DNA of 64,000 nucleotides from Halichondria panicea (Eukaryota; Porifera; Demospongiae; Suberitida; Halichondriidae): the NCBI RefSeq assembly GCF_963675165.1, contig NC_087385.1:5601412-5665411 (forward strand), given 5' to 3'. The notes under the pieces are model-generated. The model worked only from the letters and a program-made list of their open reading frames with translations, was not told the origin of the DNA and did not search any database. Shown here piece by piece: positions 21,801 to 34,800 of this stretch; positions within the stretch are counted from its first letter, which is position 1, and the number at the start of each line of letters is the position of its first letter. Made by a program: the position numbers and the translations under genes.

Positions 21801-24800
21801 TTCATCGGATTGGTCAGTTCCATCTCGTCACAGTTATCCCCTGGAAAAATGCACACATGAAATTTCACGTGATGCGTATATGATTTACAAATAATTATGG
21901 CATCAAAATAATTGAGCTGGAAAACAAATACCTAAATTAGAGCGTAGAATGCGTGCGGTGTTGACTCACTGATGCATACTGGCTCCTCCTCTGTCCACCT
22001 CCCATCATCTCCGCACAGTCGAGCAATGACACCCAACACGGCATAGCCACTGTTACATACGTACACTGCACGAGAGCCTGCCGTTCGAGTGCTCACTACC
22101 ACAAGGCCGTTGGTCAGGCCGGGTAGCACGGGACACGTCACAGCTGTGGGGGAGGGAGAGGGGAAGAGATGAGCAGCATCAATAAGTTATTATACCATGT
22201 GTAACTTATATTGAGTTCATGGTCACATGTATGCATACCACGACTTGTATATCAGTCGATAAAAATCAGCAACCAAACACTACATTTCAATATGGCTTGT
22301 AGGTAGGTACGTACATGGATGTATGCCCCCCATATATATCTTACCTTCACAGACAGGCTGCTCCCCCGTCCACTGTCCATCTTCAACACAAATTCTTGTT
22401 GTGCTACCCCTCAAAACGAAGCCGGGGTTACAGCGATATACAGCCTCCCCCCCTACTGCACGCCCTCTCACCTCAACCATCCCGTCCTCAGGGGCTGACA
22501 AGTCAGTGCACACAATCACTGCATTAGGGGCAAGAGATCCTCACAATTAAGACCAGAAAGAGACATGTTGTTAAATAGATTTCCAGTCAAGTAAAATAGT
22601 AAAATATATACGAGTCACACTTTATTAACAATAAACCACAGACAGATATGTGTACAGGATAGAAAATAGGTACACAAATAAACTGAAGTACATATCATGC
22701 TTGTGTATATATGAAAAGCTTTGTGGTATAAGACTTATGTGTTTTGCCACATGAATAAATTTAATGCACAATCGAAGCTCACTTTGACAAGTAGGTGGTT
22801 CATTGCTCCACATTTCCGACTCTAAACATTCCGACGCGTCTGACCCCATAAGTGTGTATCCGAGGGAGCAGCTGTAACGGGCCAGAGAGCCCACTGTTCT
22901 AGTGGGGGTGTCCACAACTCCACCACTGGGGTTGGCAAGCTCAGGACACTGTAACGCTGTGTGTGTGTGTGAGGAGGGTGGGCCGGGGATTAAAAGCTGT
23001 TAGAACAAAATCTAGAAATAAACTTTGAACTTTGAGTGAGAGTGCATGAGAGAGCTGACCTTCACAGGTTGGTTGTGTGTTACTCCAGAGCCCCTCCTCC
23101 AAACACTCACGGCTGTCGGGGCCAACTAATTTGTGGTGGGTGTCACACGAGTAGTTGGCCTGGGAACCAAACGTTGTACCAGACAAGAACACCCTCCCCC
23201 TCTGTGGGGGGTCCAAGTTGCCACAGTCCACCACTGTAGGGTTTGATAGCTAAATAATGTAGACAAAATGTACAGTTTTCGTTGCCCAACAATGTCTGCA
23301 AATCAATGAGTGTAGAGCTGTAATTGATGAGGCTACATACCTTGCTGGTATGTGTTTTGGGTGTGTAGTGAGCACTACATACACCATAGGCACAACATAA
23401 ACTCCAGACAGACATTGAACTTATTTGGGCACTGCTAAAGACAGTATCCCTTGTGTGAGTACCTAGTCTAACTACGGTAGCTACTGAGAATCTTTCGTCG
23501 CTAGAAAACGCACTAGCTCTCTGAACTACACCATACTCACAGCTGCATGTTGGTTCCATTCCATTCCACTGTCCTGATGCCAGACATTGTCTCGTTGTGG
23601 GCCCGTTCACCTCATAGCCCTCACGACAGCTGTACACCGCCTCCCTCTCAAACACAGTACCCCCTGTAGTATCCACCAGGCCATTGACCGGGGGCATTAG
23701 TTGACCACAGTCAACCGCTATACGGGGAAAACAATACAGTTGAAACCAACCCAAAAAAATATTTTCACCACTCTTCTTTCTGTTTAAGAGCACACAAAAA
23801 ATGAATTGCTAGATAACTGCTTACCTCGGCAAGTTGGGGCCATTCCACCCCACATGCTGGTAGAGCCACACAGTCGGAAGTTTGAGCCAACTGTCACAAA
23901 CCCTCTATCACAAAAGTAACGAGCTATTCGGTTGAGTGTTGTGCCCTGGAGTGTGGTCACTCTACCATTAGCTGGATCCTCCAGGGCCCCGCAGTCAATA
24001 ACTGCACAGGTGTGTATGGGGGGGGGGGAGAGGGTCAGTTTATAGTATTTAACATAATCAACACCAAACACATCAACATTAATACAAGTCATATAAGTAG
24101 CTTACAAGAGCAGACAGGATCACTGCCAGTCCAGTTGCCACCACTCTGACACTCCCTCGTCATTGGTCCATCCAGTCGGTATCCACGGCTACAGGTGTAC
24201 GATACAACAGAGCCGACAGTGGTGTTTGTCATAAGTATGGCCCCATTAGATGGGTCAGAGAGAGTGGGACACATCACAGTATCAGGGAGGGCTGCAGGAT
24301 AATGAATAGTGCTCTTAGTGACTCAAAAATTATAGCCTTAATCTGTTCCTTTAACACACTCTATAATAAAGTCATCCCGAATGTTTTTGAAAATGTCTGT
24401 TATAAATTAAGTTAATGCAGACCTGTACAGTATAATCTGTGAGAGTACAATATTGAGTATATCACTTGTATAATATACAAGCTGTTTAGGCCAAAACTAA
24501 ATGTGATTCAGAGGGAATTAAATGATTGAACTATGGGAGTGGTATGGATTGTAGACAGAGACATTCTTAATTGTAATTGTATCAGATACACTACAGATTA
24601 TGATTGAGTGCATAGTTACGTACGTTGGCAAACAGGGCTCATTCCACTCCAGCTGCCATTAGCCAGGCACACTCTGATAAAGGGGCTAGTCAAGACAAAG
24701 CCTACGTCACACTGGTAGATAGGAACAGAGCCGAGGGTTGTCAAGGGGAGCTTTATATCTCCGTTAATAGGCGGAAGCAGCAAACCACAATCAATCGCTG

Positions 24801-27800
24801 TGTGTGTGTGTGGGGGGGAAGATGTGATAAATGTTGATCTGCATGACGTTGTGTTAAGATATATATAATATTACTGTGTATATACGTACGTTGGCAAGCA
24901 GGATTCATTCCACTCCACCTTCCATCAGCCAGGCACACTCTGATCGAGTGGGTGGTCAAGACATAGCCCACGTCACACTGGTAGATGAAGGCAGAGCCGA
25001 GGGTTGTCGAGGAGACCTGTACATCTCCGTTAGTGGGCGGAGGCAGCAAACCACAATCAACCGCTGTGTGTGTGTGTGTGTGTGGGGTGGAGATGTGTAT
25101 AAGATCTGCATGATGTTGTGTTATATGTAAGTATACGTATTACTGTGTACAGAATTTACAAAATACCAATTATTTAAGTGAAGGCTAGAGACTATAAAGG
25201 TGCCAGAGTCTTAATAAGTAGACGCTACAACGTGATTGCACTGTACATAGTGTCTACACTAGACTGAATCAGCACCCAACACTTGTCTGAACATAGCGTC
25301 AGGGTGAATAACAAGACAGCTGAGCAGCATTTGAATGTGTGTGAACTAACCAGCTTTGATGTACCCTTGACTACCCCCCGGCCACACTAAGCTTTGATAG
25401 TGATAACAGTCAAAACTTCACTAGTGAAAAACTTATCACTCACGTAAGCAAGTAGGTTGAGTGCCCGACCAATCCCCATTCTTGTTGAGATCGCATATTC
25501 TTTCCGCTATGCCACTCAGGACATATCCCTCATCACAGCTGTACATTGCCATAGATCCAGACATCATGCCCTGACTGAGATCCACCGCTCCATTCTTAGG
25601 GGCAGTCAGTTTGTCACAGTTAAGAGGACCCATAGTGGCAGCTGTAAAGAAATGCACACTCACAAATAGAGACCATTTTACATCACATGCTATACTAAAG
25701 GGGTTATGAGATTCCATACAAAACTAAACGTATCTAGTGTAAAAAGTTCCGACAAATCCTGACATACATTGGCTTATCAACTTACGATCACATGTAGAGG
25801 GTGTTCCAGACCACTCCCCATTATCCTGACACTCTCTACCTTCTCCAGTCTCGATAAGCATAAAGCCTGAGTTGCAGCTGTACTCGGCCCTATCACCAGG
25901 TCTGTTGCCGTCCAGTGTCACGCTACCATTAGCAGGGGCTAACAACGATGAACACGTCACCGAGCAAAGAGGCTCCTCCCCACTCCACATCCCTGAGGGG
26001 AGACAGGTCCGGGTGAGGTCACCGCGCACTCTGTTCAGTCCCTCGTTGCAGGTGTAATCAGCACGATCTCCCACCTGTTCTCCCGTCAACACAACAGAGC
26101 TCGTGGGAGGGCTACCCAGCTCTTTGCAAAATACGGGGTTCTCTGTAAACAAGATATGAAAAATTCAAACCCCGGAAAAATTGGCAATATAGTTATAATC
26201 AAGTACCATAATTTGAAGCAACGAACTTAAAATTGAGTGACAAATAAGCTAATCATGAATGCAGAGAGTGAGTGTGTACGTGTGCACTCGCGAACGCAGC
26301 AATCATGAATGCAGAGAGCGAGTGTGTACGTGTGCACTCACGAACGCAGCAAGGCTCTAGAGCGAGTGTGTACGTGTGCACTCACGAACGCAGCAAGGCT
26401 CTAGAGCGAGTGTGTACGTGTGCACTCACGAACGCAGCAAGGCTCTAGAGCGAGTGTGTACGTGTGCACTCACGAACGCAGCAAGGCTCTAGAGCGAGTG
26501 TGTACGTGTGCACTCACGAACGCAGCAAGGCTCTAGACCAGTCCACTGGTTAGTCTGGGAGCAGGTGCGTATTTCATCTCCAAAGGCCAGCTGATGGGTC
26601 TCCTGACACGAGTAACTAGCCTCGTCCCCCAGGCCCTGGCCACTCATCACCACACGCCCATTGTGTGGGCTCTCCAGAGGGGGGCATTTCACCTCTGTGG
26701 GGGGGAATACAACTTGTCATGATTTATTTGACAACTTGATTTGAATTGACAAATGAATAAATACAACTATTGGGGCTTTATAGTGCATAGACTGTTACCA
26801 TAGCAGTCAGTTGGTAGACCAGTCCACAGTCCAGTGGCTTCACAGTGTCTTTGCAGGCTCTCTTGCCCACTAACCATGATGTAACCAAAGTTACAAGTGT
26901 ACTCAGCAACCGAGCCGTATCGATTCTCATTGGTCATCGTTAAGGTTGCATATAGAGGTATCGTCAGTCGGTTACAAGTGATGGCTGAAAAATTCAAACG
27001 TAAATGTTCATACACTAACTTTTCTTTGTAATGCACTGTACCTTGACAAGTAGGGGATTCCCCTGACCACACACTATACAGTCCACATATTCGCTGTGCT
27101 CTTTCTGGATTGCTGAGTGTGTAGCCTGAGTTGCATGAATAGACAGCTGCACTTCCCAGTGTCATGCCGTACATAGTCACAAGTCCGTTGATGGGATTAT
27201 TGAGCGTCCCACAAGAATCACCTGGTATCAGAGCAAATCATTGTAACGTTTTTAACAGTCACTTTGTGGTACGAGGTAGGTAGAGTATAACTTCCATTTA
27301 GGAAGTCACTTATTAACATACCGATGTACTCAATAAATACCAGAAAGTAATCAGATTAGTGTTGCTATGGTTTCTAACCTTCCTCTCTAATTGACATGTC
27401 AACACTCACTCATGCAGGAGGGCGTGTTTCCAGACCAGCTGCTGTCGGCCTGACAGGTGCGATCAGAAGAACCAACCAGACCATAGCCCCTCAGGCAAGA
27501 GTAGCTGACTGCATCGCCGTACTGTGGTGTGCCCCTGAACCTCGGGATAATGGTTCCATGATTGGGGTTTCTAGGCATCCCACACTCAACTCCTACAGTG
27601 CGAGTGGAGGAGGATTCGAGGCTAACAAAACACTTCAAAAGCAAAGATTGAAGGCGGCCCACTATGCTAACTATTCGAGTGCTTAATTGCTCACATGTTA
27701 ACGAGGAAGAAAGTGTCATCACTATATAAGGCTATTATTAGTTGATTAAATCTTCATCAAGTGTACAAAAAAACTCTAGTAAAAAAAGCTTATACATATA

Positions 27801-29655
27801 CATGTACAGGGTGTAACAACAGTATGTACTGTGACTCACGCGTGCACTGAGGTGGTGGTTCAGACCAAGTGCCAGCTGCAGCACATGTTATTTCTATTGC
27901 CCCAGACAACACATGGCCTGGATTGCAGGTGTAGGTTGCTTTGGCTCCATATTGGGTGGTGGAGTAAGAGACTGACCCGTGGTGAGGTCTGGATGGTGAG
28001 TTGCAACGTACTCCTGTGTGAAAACAATTGCTAAAATGTACACACAGGAACTAGACATACAATACAGACATAGACACCTGTATAATTGTTTGCTGTACGA
28101 GCTGGGACATGTTTGTAAACACGCCCACACAAAGAACAGATTTTAGTACGTTGTTGGGCTTCTTTGATTTTGATTAATTAGGAGTGTGAACATACAAGGC
28201 AGCAATCATTACACAGTTTACAAACAGTGATTATACTCTAACACCATCAGAGCAGCTTGTGATTGTACGTACAAGTGTAGTTAACTCTCAACAATCTTAA
28301 ACTACTTACCTTTGCATGAAGGAGTGCTGGCTGACCACTCTCCCTCACTCGAGCATGTTCTCTCCTCAGTCCCACGCAGGACGTGGCCATGACTACACAG
28401 AAACCTGACGGTTGAGCCTCGAGTCGTTCCACTCACAAATCGTCGACCATTTGTAATTCTACCCGGATCACCGCAATTAGCAGATACTACGAAAGATAAA
28501 CCAAAATTATGAACTAGTGCACATTTAACATTTGAGGTCAAAAAAGAACATTTTAGAGATTACCTTCGGCGCATTGTGGCCATGACCCATTCCAGTTGCC
28601 ATCACTACCACAGTGGAGCTGACGGTTGCCTAGTAACAAATGTCCTTCATTGCACACAAAGTTGACAGTATCATTTTCTCGAGTGCCTCCAAGAATCTTC
28701 CTCCCATTTGCAAAGTTTCCCTCATCCTTACATTGTCCAATTCCTAGAAAAATATAACAGAATTATATTACAACTGTTCATCGTATACACAGCACATACA
28801 CGTACACGTACAGTTTATACAGATTATGTTTGCAAAAACGGAAATTCTCTATATGTGGAGCAGACAAACGAATAGGTCAACCATTGCCACCAGATTAGTT
28901 AGTCATGCAAACCAAGTACTACATGTGACTCACTCCTGCAATGCAATCTCTCTCCCTGCCACCTGCCCCCAGTGCAGGTCAGCTGCTCGTTGCCGGAGAT
29001 TGGTACGTAGCCGTCCAGACAGCTATAGCCCACGCTACCCCCCACTGAGTAGGAGAGGATGAAAGCGAAGGTCGCTGGCTCGGGAGGGGGTCCACAGGGG
29101 TCAGGTGACCCGATATTGGGATGCAACACTGCAAACGGTAGAGAGACGTTAAACCGCATTGTGGTCACCTAATACCTTCTAGAGTTACAAGTATCAAAAC
29201 AAATGGTTTCTAACATAACCAAGGCAATTAATTCATACTGCACAAGTTCTTTGAAAGGTATAATCAGATTAGCACAGCAGACCACTGTCTAATGAGATGA
29301 CATATGTGTGCACCCACTCACCCACACACTCCGGTAAGTCTGCATTCCATTCTAGGATATTTCCTTCTCCATGCATGCAGCTTAGTGCTTCAGAGCCACG
29401 GAGCAAGAAGCCAGGGTTACATGCGAACCTCAGCATCGACCCGACGATCAATCTTCCTCCTCCCGTTCGAGTGCCGTCTCTTGGGACCCCGGGATCTGGA
29501 CAGCATGATGGGATGGAAACACTAACTGATTTCTTTGCCAATAAGTGATGAAGGTTAATATGTGGTTGTCTTGCTGATGATGGGGCTGCAGTAAGTATGA
29601 GTAAGAGACAGAGACAAACCCAGCAGTGAGCTCTCCATATCCATGAGTCCACCAT
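17835..29655 (-). CDS. Giant secreted sushi (CCP) x30 protein with C-terminal tyrosinase-like domain
   Basis: Thirty exons sum to 6633 bases (2210 residues). Exons: 29655-29322, 29128-28934, 28743-28564, 28486-28310, 28013-27840, 27592-27410, 27221-27042, 26984-26799, 26694-26518, 26142-25786 (two CCPs), 25641-25444, 25063-24890, 24797-24624, 24291-24106, 24001-23825, 23717-23541, 23233-23060, 22956-22783, 22518-22345, 22143-21970, 21840-21649, 21532-21356, 21031-20846, 20737-20561, 20443-20267, 20178-19990, 19842-19663, 19548-19375, 19239-19039, 18889-17835. The ATG at 29655 starts a signal peptide (core [12 protein letters not shown]). Each module has the four Cys and Trp of a CCP and sits in a phase 1-1 exon. 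The last exon is the tyrosinase-like domain. No membrane segment is seen, so it is probably secreted. The function is unknown; adhesion, recognition or matrix assembly are inferred. Confidence 0.88.
20267..21031 (-). repeat. Duplicated three-exon CCP block, downstream copy
   Basis: Exons 21031-20846, 20737-20561 and 20443-20267 are nearly identical in order and sequence to 24291-24106, 24001-23825 and 23717-23541, with differences of only a few residues (for example TTTVGS versus NTTVGS). The intron sequence just after the first exon is also shared, so this is a genomic duplication of the block, not convergence. Confidence 0.88.
23541..24291 (-). repeat. Duplicated three-exon CCP block, upstream copy
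   Basis: This is the partner of 20267-21031. The third module is almost unchanged in both ([17 protein letters not shown]). Seven unrelated CCP exons lie between the two blocks, so the duplication was either dispersed or followed by rearrangement. Confidence 0.88.
26265..26534. repeat. 44-bp minisatellite spanning an exon-intron border
   Basis: Six copies start at 26265, 26315, 26359, 26403, 26447 and 26491. The unit is 44 bp (the first spacing is 50 bp with a different filler). On the minus strand each unit contains CTGCGTTCGTGAGTGCAC, which is the 3' end of the CCP exon 26694-26518 plus its 5' splice donor. The real exon uses the first copy in transcription order; the remaining copies lie at the start of the intron. 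Confidence 0.92.
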
Positions 29656-30789
29656 GCTGCTTGACCTTGTGCACCTTGGAGCTTGCATTTTGTAGATGTA
29701 GATCTAGTATATTTGCAGGCCAGCTGCAAAATGATATAAAGATGCTATTTTGCAACGTGCTAAATATAGCTAGCTAGTTTCTGTGTTGGGCATCATGGTC
29801 TTTTTTATACTTTTACAGCTAGCCTAATTAGCTAATAATTAGTATACTATTAATTTACTTCCTGTACATGTATAGCTTCCGGCATAGAGTTAATTGGTTG
29901 AGTACAAGTTGCAAGCAAGTTACATGGATGCCAGTCATACACTGATGTTGTGCTGCTGCACAGTATTCTTCATGTCTCCAAAACTATTTTCACAGCCACA
30001 CAGCAGTGCAGCACAGCTATGGAAATAGTTTACAGCAAATGAATCACTTGGTCCAATACTTATAAAGTCACTATAGCAATGTATGCATGAGTGCATGAAG
30101 CAATCAATGGTTTAGACCTGAAAAGATATGATTCATTATGCATTTAAACTCCCCAGGATGCAGGATGTTCAAAGACGTGAGAAAAAAGCACTCTGTAATT
30201 GAATTTGCCCCACGTGTTCCTTGGATCCCTTTATTCAGAGGAACTGATGATTAGTAGCTAATAGGTTTCAGCACACACCTAACCCCCCTGCAAAGACCTT
30301 ATGGAGACAGGGCATAAACACCCAGTACCAAATTGGGGGAACAGGTGCACACACCAGCAGAGGAGTAGCTGAAGACAATCCAACTCAGAAGAGGGAGTAG
30401 CTAAGAGCCATTTGCACCTGTTTGAAGTTTTTCTCCCACTAATCAGAGCATGTCTGTAGTCCTGGTGTCTACAGATTTAGTCGACTTACTATGCTTTGTT
30501 ATTCTACACTGTGCATGCAATTAGCTAATGAGCTTAAGTACATGCAGCATTCATACTCTGCAAAAAACATACATGCATGAGTACAACACTAGCTCTGCAT
30601 GTTGGTATCCATCAAAAGTTGTAAAAGTTTAATGCAAAAAATAACTGATGAAGATGTCTATATAAATCTATGTTCTGTATGTTCGGTTAACCGTATGTTC
30701 TGTATCAGGAGTACATGATTATTGTCTATACACTATAAACAGTCCGTGTTCTGTATGTTCTGTAATATTAAATTGACAGTATTTTGTAA
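29656..30789. other. Intergenic between the two sushi-tyrosinase genes
   Basis: This 1.1-kb interval lies between the start codon of the first sushi-tyrosinase gene and the stop codon of the second. It is A+T-rich with no supported exon. Near 30670-30765 the motif GTTCTGTATGTTC recurs, and a short palindrome CGGTTAACCG is present. It should contain the promoter of the downstream gene and the 3' UTR of the upstream one. Confidence 0.6.
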
Positions 30790-31847
30790 CTAGATACGAG
30801 TGGCTCTTCGGAACACTCTGGGCTTGCTGCATTCCGTCTCCATGAAATCGTGATTTTCCGTCGTCATCATTGAGTCCATAAACATCATGTCCTCCATGGG
30901 AACACAATCCATGCGAGTGATCTCAACTCTAAGCCCCACGCTAGCAGGAAGGGGACCGGCATGATTCTTCTGTAGAACAGGGGGCTCGTATATAGCACAC
31001 GAATCATAAGGGAGATTGCGATTATTGCTGAACTGAGATACACGGAAACCAGGTGAGAGAAGGAGGGGATTGTTGTCGAAAGCGTAGCGAACTTCTTCAC
31101 GTCCTTGCCCGATCAGTTGCCATCTTGTGAGGATAGAGTCGAGTCTTGCCAAGTGAAGGATGTGCACTGGGTCATTGGCAGCATTCACACCACACATTGT
31201 ACCACCCACAAAGCACTGGACATTGAGGCCAATAAACAGCTGCAAAAATTGATGGAACGTCCCAAATTCATCGGATGGAAGAGGAAGTAAATCCCGGTCG
31301 ATTATGTCTCTGCTTGGGAATCGTCTGTTGGTATAGTCTCTTTGCAGACACCCGCCACCTGCTGAAGGTGTGATTGAGAATTGCCCCACCCTTACAGGAC
31401 CTGTGATGACACAGCTATCAGTCGCACGAGAGGTGTCTCCAAAACCATCCGTATTGTCCCAAACATTAGCTGCATATGGAGTGATCGGGAAGGGGGTCCA
31501 ATCATAGTATGGAATTGTTACCATGCAGTCAATATCTTGGAGCAAGTTTTCATATTCGAGCAAGAAATAGCGCACAAACATAAAATACTGGCTCGTTGAG
31601 GATGCCGAACTCTGAGTGACATCGTTCTCAAACGATTGTTTCCACAGGGAAATCAGTGCATCGTATCGCGGCTTATATATCGGATCTTGAGCAGCTGTCA
31701 GGAAAGTGGTGATGTATCTTTGTCGCTCTGAGATGCTAAGGCCGGCATAATCTCTTCTCAGACGACAGCAGTTTCTGAGTCGCCCATCGATACAGTCACA
31801 CTTTCTGCCACATCTGTCATAATGGTCTTTGCCAGTAGAGCATGTGT
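30790..31847 (-). other. Degenerate tyrosinase domain of the second sushi protein
   Basis: The 1058-bp last exon encodes [18 protein letters not shown] and then a tyrosinase fold recognised by [35 protein letters not shown] and [13 protein letters not shown]. The His of PWHR is Val (FMFVRYF), HNxxH is HQFLQ, and HH is HL, so about one of six copper ligands is left. A Met at 31926 in the same frame begins a short hydrophobic stretch within the upstream intron; an alternative start there is possible but unsupported. Confidence 0.85.
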
Positions 31848-34800
31848 CTGTAAAAATAAAAATATTATCTATAGAGCAGCCAAAAATATATAGCATCGCC
31901 AATTTTGAAAGGGGGAACGGTTTCAAACTTCTAATGCCAGTATCGAAAAAGGAACAGTATTCGAGCGATGTTACTTACCATTGAAGCGTACACAAGTTGG
32001 CAAACTGTCACTCCATTGACTGTCATTTTGACACACTCTGAACTTTGCACCTACTAAATCGTAATCATCAAAGCACCTGTAGAAGACAGCTGCCCCGACA
32101 CTGAAGTCATCTCCAACTCGTAGTCCATTATCAGGCACCCCAGGATCACTACACCCAGCGGGGGGAACTGTAGTGAAGGAAGGGGGGGAGCAACTGAAAT
32201 AAATACATACTAATACTGTAACTATACGGTATCCTGTCCTCATTACAGTATGCATAGTCAGCTAGTGTACTATATAGGGAAGCTATAACTCATGTCTTCA
32301 CCCTCACCAATGCAAGAAGGATCACTACCGGACCACTCTCCAGTAGCCAAACACATTCGTTGCACGTTTCCATCCAGAACAAACCCAGTGTTACAGACAT
32401 AAGTTGCTAGAGATCCAAATGTCACGCCATTGAGGGTAACAATACCGTTCTCTGGTCTGGACAGTGCAGGGCACACCACAGCTATAGCGGGAGAGAAAAT
32501 ATTAATGGCACATATATAGCACATAGCTATAGCTACCGTGTCACATTATAGCATCATTGCATGCAATGGGGATTAACTAATCACATGGTGCCATCTGCCA
32601 TCTGCATTTCACATTCCTTTAGGTTACATCATAAGAGTGAAATAGAGAGAAATTCAAACAGTTGTTCTTACGATCACATCTTGGCTCCACCCCGCTCCAA
32701 TCTCCCGTCTCAGTGCAGAGCCGTCCAGCATTGCCCACTAATACATAACCAAAGTTGCAAGTGTACACAGCAGGGGAGCCCAGGGTTGTGTTGAACACCT
32801 CCACGCGACCATTGGTAGGATCAGCCAAAGAACCACAGTCAATGGCTGCATGGGAACATACAAGTCTTAATGACATACAGGACAAATCTTTTTCAAGTTT
32901 GGATGCTTTTGACTTAAGTTATGTACTTCAAAGCCATCTAAGCATCTCTTAAGTTGGCTACCAACAGTTATGCAACCCATTCTCACCCCCTCTCCCCCAG
33001 GTACTATGACCTCGCCTCGCCCCTAGTTAGGCAAGGTGCTAAGTACTCACGTTGGCAAGTGGGCTCTTCTTTCGTCCATTCTCCGTCCTCAGTGCAGGTT
33101 CTGATGTCATCTCCAAACAGTACATATCCAGGGTCACAGACGTACGTTGCCGTGGAGAATGGCTCCAGGCCAGTAACAGTCACCATCCCATTGGACGGAT
33201 TGGTTAGCTCGATACAACTCACTACAGGTATGACTGCAAGCAAGGAAAATGGGGAAATTGTTAAACACAAGATTCCATTTGATCTGGTGTTCTACACACT
33301 CACATATGCATACTGGCTCTGCTCCGCTCCACTGCCCGTCTGCTTGACAAAATCGTGATTCAGTGCCCTCTAGAAGGTACCCAAAGACGCAAGAGTAGAC
33401 AGCTGTGGATCCGAAGAGAGTTGACTGGAATTCTACATTCCCATTGGTTGGATTATCGAGAGATCCACAGTCAACCGCTGCAGTATTGTGTGTGGAAATA
33501 ACAAAATGTGTCGTAATGAGCAGCTGCATGTAATTGCATGTGTACTTGTGTAGGTGTTTTTTTCCTAGGCTGCCAAGTACGTACGTTCACAGGTGGGTGC
33601 CACTCCAGACCACTCCCTGTCCATCTGGCACATTCTTTGTGATGCTCCATCCAACTCAAAGCCTTCATTGCAGCTGTACTCAGCTGTCGAGCCTACCGCT
33701 ACCCCAGAGAGTACCACTGCTCCATTGGTAGGGTCATCAAGCCCGTCACAATCCACAGCTACAGTATAAAAATTACAATAACATTTAAAAACTATTGGGG
33801 TGAATAGTAATTGGATAGTTGTAGAGAAGAATAGAAGCGTGCTTACATATACAGGTGGGCTCTTCATCGGACCAATTTCCGTTTGTTTGACAAGTACGAG
33901 TAATTTCGCCGTTGAGTCTAAAACCCATGTCACACGAGTACATGGCTATTGAGCCGGGAGTGCGTCCCATCAGCATGATCATGCCATTCACAGGAGCTAA
34001 CAATTCCTCGCACATGACATCAGCTGAATACACAACAGTGAAAGTACATACAGTGTAGTCATAGCGGCAGGTACATACATGCACATGCTTGTTATCATGC
34101 AGACTCACGTTTACAAGTCGGAGCATCTCCAGACCATGTACCATCTGCCTGACATACTCGAGTAACCACTCCATTGAGAGAGAATCCGTCGTTGCAGCTG
34201 TACATAGCCACTGAGGAGAAGATGGTCCCAGTCAGGGAGACACTCCCATCACGAGGGTTGAGCAAGTTCATGCAGTCCACAGCTGTAGGAACAATTAAAA
34301 GATTGCCAACCTATTATTCAACCTACCTCTACACACTGGTTCTTCCCCGGACCATTTTCCATTGTCTTGACAAATTCTAGTAGCTTCTCCATTCAGAACA
34401 TAGCCACTCTCACAAGTGTAGGTGGAAACTGTTCCAACAGAATTCCCTGGTTGGTCTACGTCTCCATTGGCAGGGGAACTTAGGTCATCACACATCACAA
34501 TAACTGTGCCAGAAAAAATGAATTCAATTAGAGCAGAGAAATCGAAGGGAGAAAATTACTCACATTCACAGATTGGTTGGCTGCCGGACCACTGTCCACT
34601 TTCCTGACATGTCCTTGTTTCATCTCCAACCAGCAAGTAGCCACCATTGCAAGTGTAGGTGGAAACTGTTCCAACAGAATTCCCTGGTTGGTCCACGTCT
34701 CCATTGGTAGGGGAACTTAGGTCATCACACGTCACAATAACTGCATGCAGTCAAATCAATTAAAAGACCGGACTGAATTTTATCGAAAATACTCACATTC

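Noticed and set aside
31848-31926. Alternative start at 31926 giving a hydrophobic leader before the second tyrosinase domain
   Set aside because: It needs intron sequence upstream of a good acceptor (31849-31848). It cannot be excluded as an alternative promoter but has no support.
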